From Ambrosia x helenae (taxonomy: Eukaryota; Streptophyta; Magnoliopsida; Asterales; Asteraceae): a DNA stretch of 64,000 nucleotides. A program made the position numbers and the translations under genes. How positions within the stretch are numbered: position 1 is the first letter of the stretch; every line of letters starts with the position of its first letter. Below are positions 22,836 to 32,530 of the stretch, one piece after another. The stretch spans positions 75,896,567 through 75,960,566 of the forward strand of contig CM061224.1 of NCBI GenBank assembly GCA_030844895.1. Reading direction: 5' to 3'. The notes under the pieces are model-generated. The model saw nothing but the letters and a program-made list of their open reading frames with translations. It did not search any database and had not been told where the DNA came from.

Positions 22836-23019
22836 TTATTTTATTTTGTGATTAAAACTCTATTATTTTATTATAGTAACGTCATTATATTATTATTAGA
22901 GTTCGAAAATGTCACAAGATATTTTTAAAGTGTACTAGAAAGATAAATTCGGCATTTTATTGATTGGATAAACGAAACGTTACAGTAACAAGTGAAAACG
23001 AAAGGTGACGGATGTCACA

Positions 23020-23378
23020 GCATCCCCTACTTTTAGAAATTTCGTCCCGAAATTTCTTCAAGTAGACGTATAAACAGGGTTCTGGGTACTCGAGTAAATG
23101 TTATCCTGAGTATGGTCAAGTTTAATGAAAAAGAGAGCTTTGGGTAGCGTGATAACCTGACTTGAATGGACTCGAAGTTAGATATAATTGGATTCAATAT
23201 ATCTAAGGATTATTACCAGTGGTCAAGACCCAAAGTACTAGGCCTTGAAGATAAAGGTTAGGGTGGTTGGAAGAAATAAGTTAGACTATGAATCGACGTT
23301 TTGAACTACCAAGAGAATTAGGGTTAGTTCCTGGTCTAACTTCCAGTCTCACTTTTAATGCATCATTAGTGTTTATAT
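23020..23378 (-). other. Polypurine tract and 3' untranslated end of the truncated gypsy element
   Basis: The minus strand reads AAAAGTAGGGGATGC directly before the LTR, preceded by the block AATTTCGGGACGAAATTTC that follows integrase in many Asteraceae gypsy elements. No integrase frame remains. The Tat element inserted at 23384; across its TSD the sequence continues at 36747. Confidence 0.6.
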
Positions 23379-23383
23379 ATAGG
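23379..23383. other. Target-site duplication ATAGG (left)
   Basis: ATAGG at 23379-23383 is repeated at 36742-36746 immediately outside the two 883-bp LTRs. Confidence 0.9.
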
Positions 23384-24266
23384 TGAAGAAACAATAAGTA
23401 ACACGGTGATTAATACTAATCACCGGGTGGTTTATACTTATGTGACGACAGGTTTAATCCTTTACCCAAACCATGATGGTAACCCGTTTGAAAGTTTGGT
23501 GACGGTGAAGTGTGTGTATGAAGTGTATAAGAACACAAGATATAAGTGGTTCGGTCGGTAATGACCTACGTCCACTGTAAACACCGGAGTATTATTGAGA
23601 GAGTAATTACAAGGTGATTATATCTAGTTGTGAGGGCTATTTTCTGAATGAATTTACAAGGAGAAACCTATTCCTATTTATAGGCATAATGGTGGGCCGT
23701 ATGGAAAGGCCCACAGGTGGTTTCCTTGGCTTGGGCCTGGCTTAGGCCCAAGTCCATGCTCCTTCTGAAATTGGCGGGAAGCGGCCGATTACTGTTGATG
23801 ACATCACGCTACAGTGTGGTCGTTGTTGTAGCTGGACACGTGGCAGGTTTCTGGTGGTGTACAATGATGCTGTACTTGCTACAGTGCTGAGGCTACCTCT
23901 GTCGTCTGACCGTTGGCGAGGTATGCCTGCTGGTCACTGTTGATGACAGCGTGAGTACAGTAGAGCCGTTTAGCTTTTGTACTATCTGCCACATGTCATT
24001 CTCCTGTTCGTGTGTACTCTGACACAGATCTTTGTGAATCTTCCTTTTGTTGTCCCTCGTACCTCGTATGAAAAGTGTTAAGGGAAGATTCCGCGCGTGT
24101 TGGTACGCGCGTATCAGGTATTGTTTGTTGCTTATCAGCTGTCTTGACGCGCGAGGTTTGTTGACTGCTTGCTCCCGCGCGAGTAGATCACTGCGCCGTG
24201 GTCTGGCGCGAGGATCTTGTTTATGGGGATAGGGACGCCTCTTGGATCAGGCTCCCTATCCCTTCA
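23384..24266 (-). repeat. 3' LTR (minus orientation) of the Tat element
   Basis: It is 883 bp, from TGAAGAAACAATAAG to CTCCCTATCCCTTCA. Twenty bases in from its left edge is a perfect inverted repeat, CGGTGATTA-ATAC-TAATCACCG (23404-23425). Open frames inside it (24047-24232 and the equivalent in the other LTR) are chance frames. Confidence 0.93.
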
Positions 24267-24285
24267 AGTCCCCCTAGTCTAGGGC
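24267..24285 (-). other. Polypurine tract of the Tat element
   Basis: The minus strand reads CTAGACTAGGGGGACT directly before the LTR start TGAAGG. Confidence 0.65.
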
Positions 24286-24362
24286 TTCTCCTGCTCGTTG
24301 GTGAGTAGGTGGAGTGCTAGACTCAAAATACGTAGTCGTGGATGAGGGCTCATCTGCTTGCT

Positions 24363-24692
24363 TTTGGGCGCTCTTGGGTGTGTTCCGCCGTAGATTTATG
24401 TAAGGTTCAGCGGGGAACGTCTTTTGGAATTTTACGTCAAGTTTCCGCTGAAAAGGACGTGTTCTGCCGTACCTTTACGGGAGTTGGGCGGGGAACGTCT
24501 TTTGCTATTTTACGTCAACTTTCTGCTGAGAAGGACGTGTTCCGCCGTACCTTTACAGGAGTTGGGCGGGGAACGTCTTTTGCTATTTTACGTCAACTTT
24601 CCGCTGAGAAAGACGTGTTCCGCCGTACCTTTACAGGAGTTGGGCGGGGAACGTCTTTTGCTATTTTACGTCAACTTTCCGCTGGGAATTAA
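24363..24692. repeat. 78-bp tandem repeat, about four units
   Basis: The marker G(C/G)GGGGAACGTCTTTTG recurs every 78 bp (the GTT preceding it is at 24405, 24483, 24561 and 24639). The period is a multiple of three, so one frame reads a 26-residue repeat (RGTSFAILRQLSAEKDVFRR); I treat that frame as coincidental. The array lies between the polypurine tract and the promoter of the antisense gene. Confidence 0.9.
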
Positions 24693-24951
24693 ATGTTGGC
24701 TGAGTGATTAATGCGGGTCTGGAGTTGTGATAAATTCCAAATCATTGGCATTCAATTTGTCTCTCATAAATTGAAGTTAATGCGCCTGGAAATCCGTTCC
24801 TTCTGATGGAAGTTTAATGGTTGCTGACGTGTTGAGTGGTTGTCAGGCTGAGACACGCCACGTCATGGTTGCAGTTACCCATATTTCGTCTGGTGTCAGG
24901 CGCGTGGGATGTCACGCGTCTGACGTTTTGTCTTCGTGGTTGAGATTGTGC

Positions 24952-25116
24952 CACGTGTCAGTGGGCACGTGCTTTACACTAGGCACGTGAGTTCTCACGC
25001 GCCCACTTTGTTGATAACGTGAGATCTGGTGACACGTGTCGTGCATCCGGTGCGTGTGTAGTGTGAAGCTGTCTCACACTACCATCTGAGCCGTCCATCG
25101 TCAACGTCGACACGTG
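24952..25116 (+). promoter_or_regulatory. Cluster of five G-box/ABRE-like CACGTG sites
   Basis: CACGTG occurs at 24952, 24966, 24984, 25033 and 25111, several in ACACGTGTC or CCACGTGTCA context. These match the G-box/ABRE bound by plant bZIP and bHLH factors. The cluster lies about 80-245 bp upstream of the TATA box of the antisense gene. Binding and response to abscisic acid are inferred only. Confidence 0.65.
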
Positions 25117-25197
25117 TCATCATCCTGTCTCTTGAATTTGAAAAGGTGCGACGGTTAGTGCTTCTTTGGTGGGTCCCATTGCCATTAATGCGATGGG

Positions 25198-25205
25198 TAT
25201 ATAAG
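25198..25205 (+). promoter_or_regulatory. TATA box of the antisense gene
   Basis: TATATAAG lies about 300 bp upstream of the ATG at 25503. It is followed by a CT-rich leader (TTTCTTTTCTTCCTTCC) typical of plant 5' untranslated regions. The start site would be near 25230. Confidence 0.65.
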
Positions 25206-25502
25206 CCTCATTAGGGCTTATGTGAACGGTTACGTTCTCATAACTTTCTTTTCTTCCTTCCTTGTTCTCTCTTTTCTCTCAACATCCGGCCACCGTTCTT
25301 TGAAGTTTCCGGTTAATCTTCATAGATTTCGTTGATCTTGAAGATTCATTGTTGAAACTTCAACTTCTTTCTTGTTTGTTTTCTTGGTTTGCTGTCTTCT
25401 GTTTTTGAAGTTTGTTTAATCTTCATATTCTCTTGAAGATTCCGGCTAATCTTCAAGTTTTCCGGTCACCTTTTCCAGTTTCCGACAACTTTGGTCTTCA
25501 AA

Positions 25503-28500
25503 ATGTCCAATGTTCCTGTAAGTCCGTCCCCATCCGCCGAGGACATTAGGATTGAGCCGGCTATGGAGGAGGTGGTGGAGGAGGAAGTTCTTGTCGAGCA
25601 CGACAAGATAAAGGAGAGGAAACTGATGTCCAATACATATTGTGTTTGGAGTCAGGAGGCCTTCAATCAGTTTTGTACTATGTACAATATCTTGCCGGAG
25701 TGGGAGCCTACCCTTCCGTCTCCGACCAACACCGTTCTTTCTGCCGGCAGCGGTCGGCTGGCCTTGTATGAAGCCCACTTTACTAAGTGTGGATTTCTCC
25801 TGCCGTGTACCCGCTTCCAAATTGATACCATGGTGGCCTATGGCGTTGGGCCCACACAACTAACCGCCTTTGGGCTTCTGAGGTTAGTCCATTTTGAGGC
25901 TTCCTGCCGCGCCTTAGACATTGAACCAACCATTGAACGGTTCAATGTCTTCTACTTTATGGCGCGAGATGAGATGTGGTTCTCGTTCAAGCCGCGCCCG
26001 AGGGTGCCGCCTATGGCCACTCATACTCCTAAGTCCTTGCATTGGGCAAAGGAGAAGTTTTTCTTTGTGAAGAGGGGTTTGATCCCCATCAGTCTCCCCT
26101 GGAAGGTTATAGGGGATGCGCAGCGTGTGGCGGATATGGCTGTGCCCAAAGATTTCAAGAAGCAGGCTTGGTTTATTACCCTCACCTCCAACGCCACCAA
26201 GCTGGAATTCAAGAACTTGACAGAGGGCATCTTTTTCCTTCTTGGGATGAGCCGCCTTGGTATCCGCGCGGGCAAAGAGCCCTACATTGCGGTAGAGGGT
26301 ACGTACTTTCCTTTATTTTTTCCTTTTATATTTTTTGCGCAATTTCCCTTATTGTTTATTGTTGCAGGTGTGGATAAGTTCCAGTTTTATGCTGCCCGTG
26401 AAGAGAAGGGTATTAAGTGGAGGCCGGTGGCGGAGGGTCAGACTTCTTGTATAGAGGCGTTTGCTGACCGCTTCTACTACCCTGATCTCACCACCGCGCC
26501 CAAGCCTTATTATACAACCGGTGAGTCTTCGGATCCCTTCGTCACTAGCATTTTCGGAGATGATTCTACTGATTCTTCAGTAGAGGTCGTTCCGCCTCTG
26601 AACCCATCCGCGGGGCATGGACGTTGGAAACACGCACCGCGGAGACATAGGTATCGAGCAAAGGTTGCTCTTTCTGACTCGGGTTCTTCCGTTTCAGCAG
26701 GAGAGGTTATGAAGGGACGCCGACGGCGGAAGGATGGGCCGCCCTCGGATGATGAAGAGGAGGCTGAGTCCTCTCAGCTGGAGAGGAGGAAGAGGGTGCG
26801 ATCTGACAACGCTGCGGCCAGCAGTGCCGCCACTGCAGAGGATGTGTCTCCTGCCTTGGCTGGTGAAGGCGGGAGTGGGGATGCTAATCAAATCCCTGAG
26901 TCGGTGGCGGCCTCAGAGACTGTTGCTGAGGGTGCTGGCAAGCAGAAGGTCAGCTCTGCTGGGGAACAAGGAGGGAGCGCCCCCATTTTTTCTGTGGGGA
27001 TTAGCGCTGCCCCGACTCGACAGCCTCTGTTTCAGAAGCTGATAAAGAAGAAGACCCCTGGTAAGCAACACTTATTATCTTTTGGAATTTTTATCTTTGA
27101 ATTTTCTTTTAACATTCTGTTTTCCTTTGATAGTGTCACCCAAGATAATCCCTACCCCTCCTCATGCGTCTCCATCTGCGGAGGCGGCTCAGGTAGAGGA
27201 GGAGAGGCTTTGGAGGGAACAGGAAGCGGCTCGCAAGCAGGTGGAAGCCGATGAAGCCATGCGAAAGGCTGAGGCTGGGAAGATAGCCGCTGCTGCGAGG
27301 AAGCAGGCGGAGGCCGATGAAACCCTTCGGAGGGCTGAGGCCGCGAAGGTTGCTGCTGCCAATGAGGCCAAACCAAAGGCTGAGGCAGAGAAGCAGGCAG
27401 AGGCGGAGCGTCTTCGCCTTCAAGAGCAACGATTTCTTGAGGAAAAGGCTCGGCTTCTAAGGGAGCGCGAAGATCGTGAGCGCGCTGCTGCTGAGACCCA
27501 AGAGATGACCCATGAGTCTGATGGGTTCGAAAGAGCGCTCTTGGAGCAGGGCGCTGCTGGTGCTAGCGGTGGCTCACGCCAAACTCGGCATGAGTCTTCA
27601 AGGGTTGGTGGGGAGCCATTAGGAGTTTATGATGGTTCCTGTTGGGCTGGTGGTGACGCCATCTGGCGCCCTCGCTGGGCGATCAGGGAGAATACCTTAT
27701 TTTCAAACTCCTTGGCCGCCCTCGAATTTGTTAGCGAGGTGATGCCTCCCTACGAGCGCACTCACCAGGATTTGCTGAGTCGTCCTGAGCTCATAACTGC
27801 TCTGTGTGTAAACCAGGCGACTCAGCTATCTTTGATGGATTCGCTTCGCCGTCGGCATGCGGCGGCGCAGCGTGATTTTGAACAGCTGGAGGCGGAGAAG
27901 GCAGACCTTGCTGAGAAGGAGGCTGCCTTCAAGGCAGAAATTTCAAAATATCGCCGCCGTGCTCATGAAGCTGAAGCCAAGGTGGCGAAGCTTGAGGTGG
28001 ATGCTGCTGCGGAGAGGCGCCGGTGGTCAGAGTCTTGGAAGAAAGCTAATGATGAGACGATGCGGTTGAAGAAGACTCTGGCCGAGGCGCAGGAAGAGAG
28101 GCGGGTGGTGACCCACAAGTTTGAAGAGAAGAGCAAGGCGCTTACTAAAAGAACCGCAAGGTATGTGGAAATGCGCAAGGAGCTGGAATCCAAGGATGAG
28201 GCCCTTGTTGCCGCTACTGAGCGTGTTTCTCTTCTTGAGCAAGAGATGGTCCGGGTCCTTAATGCTAAGGAAGATCTGGAGCGGGACCTTGACTCTTCTG
28301 ATCAAGCCCGTGTTGCGGCCGTCAAGGAGTGCCAGGCGGCCCAACACTTACTGGAGGAAGCGGTCACTGCTCAGACCCAGATGCAGAATTCCATCCATTG
28401 GCTGATGACGGATGGAATGAATGGGGTAAGCCTTTGCTCTTTCTTTGTTATTGATTCTTGTTGTTTGCAATTAATTTGCTAACTTTTTGTCTTCCCTCTA

Positions 28501-28858
28501 GGTCTTTAAAAGATTCTGGCAGGAGCCCAAGCTGGGCGATCAGGTTGCCGCCATTGCCGCCGCCGCACAAGCTTTTGGATACGGCGAGGGTTATGCGGAT
28601 GGTTTCTTGCATGCCCAAAGTGATGGGCGACTTGAGGACGCCGAACATTATGGGAAGCCGCTGAAGGAGGAGTATGAGGCGGAATTGTCCAAGTTTGAAG
28701 AGATTGACTTCCCTATCCTCCAGGTCATTGCTGAATGCAATAACAACGCGGATCCCCTTGCTGCCCTGAAGTACTTTATCGACAAATCTGACGAGTTGGC
28801 GAGGGCTTCTGGCGGGGATCCTTCTGGCGGGGGTCCTTCTGGGGCGCATAGTGAGTAG
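25503..28858 (+). CDS. Antisense-gene protein of the Tat element (gypsy-type 'Transposase_28'-like), four exons
   Basis: My exon model is 25503-26298, 26368-27060, 27134-28425 and 28502-28858, which joins to a continuous frame of 1045 residues plus TAG. All three introns (69, 73 and 76 bp) are AT-rich with GT-AG ends (GTACGT/GTTGCAG, GTAAGC/TTGATAG, GTAAGC/CCTCTAG). Exon phases agree at each join. I use ATG 25503 because the upstream in-frame extension starts at TTG. The N-terminal 40-260 residues resemble the plant domain named 'putative gypsy type transposon' (Transposase_28, by memory of the family). Then come an acidic/basic low-complexity region with possible nuclear signals (RRRRK; ERRKR), two long Ala/Glu/Lys-rich coiled coils (about 510-625 and 725-915) and a conserved-looking C-terminus (FKRFWQEPKLGDQ). 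The function of this antisense protein is not established. The first intron is a multiple of three and has no stop, so it also reads through. Confidence 0.82.
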
Positions 28859-29029
28859 GCGCTGCACTTGTATTTTTCATTTTAACCTTGTAAATGTGAA
28901 GGGTTTTTAAGTCCCTCTTTTAATGAAATTATTAGTTTGTTATATCGTGTTTGTTCTCGCTCCAACCTTACTTATTTAACCAAGTCGTCACCCGGTGTGT
29001 AAGTATAAGTTAGGGCGCGCGCTAGGCTG
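28859..29029 (+). terminator. 3' untranslated region and polyadenylation region of the antisense gene
   Basis: After the stop at 28858 come TTGTAAATG and an AATGAA signal-like hexamer near 28921, followed by T-rich DNA. This is where the plus-strand transcript plausibly ends, opposite the 3' end of pol. Confidence 0.4.
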
Positions 29030-29400
29030 GACGGTCCGGCGACTTGTATATGTACTTTTGCCTTGAAGACTGTAGCGGAGCGCGACTTGTGCCATTGAGT
29101 CCGAGTTAGGCGCGTAAGAGCCTTGCCTAGAAGACCTTTTGGCCGTGTTTTGTGTGGCGCGCCTTCCTCTTGTCCGAACTGTAACAGTTCTTGAAGACAA
29201 GGGATTGTGCGCGCACATGTGCTAAGCGGGCTGATAGGTCCGACAAGTAAATCTGTCTTGAAGACCGTAACGCGTCGTCCAAGTGTAAGATGTATAAGCC
29301 CGACGTGCCCAAGGCGCGTCTTGAAGGCTCATTTTACTACGTTGGTTCGCAGTTTTGGTCCGACAGGATTTTGCCTAAGTCTTGAAGACCCTGGCGCGGA
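29030..29400. repeat. About 64-bp degenerate tandem repeat between convergent genes
   Basis: CTTGAAGAC or a variant recurs at 29062, 29126, 29190, 29257, 29320 and 29381, with a companion GTCCGAC-type block in most units. The array fills the gap between the antisense gene and the end of integrase. Confidence 0.8.
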
Positions 29401-29473
29401 AAAACAAGTAGAAACACAGATATATATGAAACTTTTTCATTGATAGTATGGCATGTGTAGCCATGTTACAGGT

Positions 29474-30560
29474 TTACAAGTAACAGCGTCGCAACTGTGC
29501 GCCGTTCCAAGATCGCGGGATGGGGGTACCATCTAGTTTTTCCAACACGTAGGCGCCTTTGCCTAGCACTTCTTGTATTTTGTATGGCCCCTCCCAAGTC
29601 GGAGCTAGTTTCCCTGGCTTCTCAGCGTTAGAAGCTTCGTTGTTGAGGAAGACGTAGTCTCCAATCTTGAACGTAAGTTCTTTGACCCGCTTGTTGTAGT
29701 ATTGTTCCAGCTGAGTTTTGTATCTTGCCTCTTTTATTGCCGCAAGGTCGCGGCGTTCTTCTAACAGGTCAAGGTTCATGCGGAGTTCTCTGTCATTGTC
29801 CGTTGTTTCAGCCATTAATACTCTTGCGGTAGGATAGGTCATTTCTGCGGGAATCACCGCCTCGGAACCATATGTTAAGCTGAACGGCGTTTCACCGTTG
29901 CTTGTTTTTGTGAGGGTGCGGTAGGCCCATAAAACATGCGGCAGTTCGTCTACCCACCCTGTCCTCTTGGTTCCGAGCCTTGTCTTGATGCCTTCGACGA
30001 TTGTGCGATTGGCCCTTTCTACTTGACCATTGCCTTGCGGATGCGCGACTGATGTGAATATTTGTTTTACACCCATTTGAGCCAACCATTCTTGAAGGGA
30101 TTGGTCTTCAAATTGTGTACCGTTGTCGCTGACCAGCTGCATCGGCAAACCAAATCGGCATATAATGAACTCCCAAAGGAATTTCTTGACATGTGCGTCA
30201 TCGATCTTGGCTAGAGGCTTTGCCTCGACCCACTTGGTGAATGGTCCGACCGCGTTACCCGGGGCTGTTGGGAATGGTCTGACCAAATCGACAGCCCATT
30301 TCTGGAACGGCCATGCCGCTGTAACGGGCACCAAGTTGTTCTTGGGGCGCAAGGTGTTCGGAGCGTGGCGCTGGCAACTGTCGCATTTGCGCAACTCGTT
30401 GACCGCGTCCACGTCCATGCCCGGCCAATAGTACCCTGCGTTCATCAATTTTGCTACTACCATCCTTGGGCCAGCGTGTATCCCGCATATTCCCTCATGT
30501 ATGTCTCTGAGGAGGAAGGAGGTGTCTGCGGAGTCTACACATCGTAACAGTGGCCCTAGG
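29474..30560 (-). pseudogene. Integrase of the Tat element (core deletion)
   Basis: The zinc-binding H-x6-H...C-x2-C (DIHEGICGIH; KCDSCQRH) and the acidic residues of the catalytic core are present: AVDLV, SDNGTQF and GQVERAN. The frame from 30463 to 29474 is open and ends with a C-terminal domain containing KIGDYVFLNNE and WEGPYKI. Between PTAPG and FTKWVEAK only five residues remain where related Tat integrases have about ten, and the second core strand is lost. It was the enzyme that inserted the cDNA; activity is doubtful. Confidence 0.85.
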
Positions 30561-30684
30561 TAAGATCAGCGATACAGAGTGCCGTCTATGAGTTGGTAAT
30601 GTAAAGCCTTGTGTTAGATCTTTCGGGCCTCTGATTTGTCATCAGGCAGGATGCCGGAAGTAAGAAAGCTTTGATCGGGGTCAT

Positions 30685-32018
30685 CTAGGACGCGTTGCCT
30701 GTTTGGATGACATGGACTTGTCGCAGCGGAACAAATGGTTTTTCAAGGACATCAACTCGGACCTCTTTGGCCATGTGTGCAAAGACTGTGGATGCCATTT
30801 TACTCAGCGCATCGGCTGGTTTGTTCTCACTGCGCCGGATGTGCTCGACGGTGCATGAGTCGAACCGTCGCATGAGTTGCTTGGCTTGTTCCAGATATAG
30901 GGCCATGGTTTCGTCCTTTGCATCGTATGATCCATTGATTTGTCGCGCGACAAGCAGTGAGTCGACGTGTGCCTCTACGTGCCTGGCCCCCATTTTTTCT
31001 GCAATGCGGAGGCCTGCCAACAACGCTTCGTATTCCACCTCGTTGTTTGTGCTTTTAAAATCGAGGCAGATGGCGTACGTGAACTCGTGTTTATCTGGGC
31101 TGATGAGGCGTAATCCTGCGCCTGCGCCGTCGTCATTGGAGGCCCCGTCTGTGAATAGGGACCATTTTTGCGACGGGTCGTGCGCTGGCGCGGGTGATTC
31201 TTCAGCTTTGCATTCTTGGACTTGGTCTGCCGGTATCTCCGTGGCGAAGTCCGCGAGTATCTGGCCTTTGATTGCGGGCCGGGGTTTGTAATTGATCGTA
31301 TGTTCCCCCAGCTCGATGGCCCATTTTGCCAGGCGGCCAGACAATTCGGGTTTGGCGAGAATGTCATTTATTCGATAGTCCGTGAGGACGTTTATCGGGT
31401 GGCCTTGAAAGTATCTGCGCAGCCTTCTAGATGCATGGACAAGTGCTAGAACCAGCTTTTCCATTATTGTGTACCTTGTTTCCGCGTCTAACAGTGTGCG
31501 TATGATGTAATAAATTGGCGTTTGCACTCCTTTGCGCTCGACCATTAGAACTGCGCCTATCGCTCGCTCCGTGACGGAGAGGTAAAGTGTAAGCGGTTCT
31601 TTGGGAAGCGGCGCTGTTAGTGTCGGGAGGTTCATTAGGCACTGCTTCATTGCCTGGAATGCTGATTCCGCCTCTGGAGTCCAGCGAAAGTTGCTTTTCT
31701 TTAAGCAGTTCTTCAAAGTGTTCACGAACGGGAACGACTTTGAAGCGTAGTTTGACAAGAATCGGTTTAGGGCCACAAGGCGACCCATTAGTGTCTGTAC
31801 TTCTTTGACAGAAGCGGGAGATGGCATTCTTTCGATAGCTTGTACTTTTTCTGGATTGGCGCGGAAACCGTCCCACGTTACAATGACGCCTAAAAATTTG
31901 CCTTCTTCCATCCCGAATGAGCATTTGCTCGGATTCAACTTCATGCGCACTTTGCGCAATTGATTGAACGTCTGTTGGATATCTCGAAGCATGTCACCTT
32001 CATCCTTGCTCTTGATGA
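30685..32018 (-). pseudogene. RT thumb, RNase H and archaeal-type second RNase H of the Tat element
   Basis: The 435-codon frame starting at 31992 begins just after the RT active site and holds the RT thumb, a first RNase H-like domain and then a second RNase H with TDGAS, NNEVEYEALL and HVDSLLVARQ, giving its acidic residues in order. A dual RNase H is characteristic of Tat elements. It ends at a stop near 30685, before the integrase frame. It is out of phase with the upstream RT because of the frameshift near 32020. Confidence 0.85.
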
Positions 32019-32530
32019 CCCCAAGTCATCAACATACACTTCAAGTCGTACGCCGATTTCATTAATGAAGGCCGTGTCCATGAGACGTTGGTATGTGGCG
32101 CCCGCGTTTTTCAGACCAAAAGGCATCTTCGTGTAACAGAAGATGCCCGCGTCCGTTCGGAACGCCGTTTTGTCTTCATCTTCTTTGGCCATTTGGATCT
32201 GGTGGTAACCCTTGTATGCGTCCAAGAAGCATTTGAACCGATATGGGGCGAGGGAATCCACCTTTAGATCGATTTCTGGCAGAGGGTAGCAATCTTTGGG
32301 ACACGCCTTGTTGATATCTTTGTAATCGACGCACATGCGCCAGCCTCCATTAGCTTTGGCGACCATAACAGGATTGGCTACCCAGGTTTGGTATCTGATA
32401 GGGCGGAGGATGCCCGCGTTGAGCAGCTCGGTGACTTGTTCGTTCATGGCCTTTGTTTTCTCCGGGCCCATACTGCGCTTCTTTTGCACTATGGGTTGGC
32501 AGAACCATAAAGTCACATATCTCCGTGCGC
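32019..32530 (-). pseudogene. Reverse transcriptase fingers/palm of the Tat element, frameshifted after YVDD
   Basis: The blocks WRMCVDYKDINKACPKD, PLPEIDLKVDSL and KMPFGLKNAGATYQRLMD lead to the catalytic Y-V-D-D. Immediately after it, a run of four C on the plus strand (32019-32022), where two would keep frame, shifts the reading frame. Upstream, the RT follows the protease with a deletion of the linker. Confidence 0.85.

Larger units (their letters stand above)
20363..23019 (-). repeat. 3' LTR of a truncated minus-strand Ty3/gypsy element
   Basis: On the plus strand it runs from TGTAACACCCCAACC to GGATGTCACA, about 2657 bp. It is followed on the right by a polypurine tract in minus orientation, so it is a 3' LTR whose element body once lay to the right. 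It has the same landmarks as the LTRs at 241 and 546. Its terminal block (CCGATGGCGGAA) also matches the reverse complement of the LTR ends at 35198 and 58100. Confidence 0.75.

Noticed and set aside
24342..24711. Repetitive peptide frames (26-residue repeat)
   Set aside because: They are a by-product of the 78-bp tandem repeat whose period is a multiple of three; no start context or homology.
25491..27254. A single long unspliced frame through two candidate introns
   Set aside because: It runs through 26299-26367 only because that intron is 69 bp without a stop. Canonical GT-AG ends, AT-rich content and phase agreement of four exons favour splicing, and the frame ends in non-homologous sequence after the second donor.
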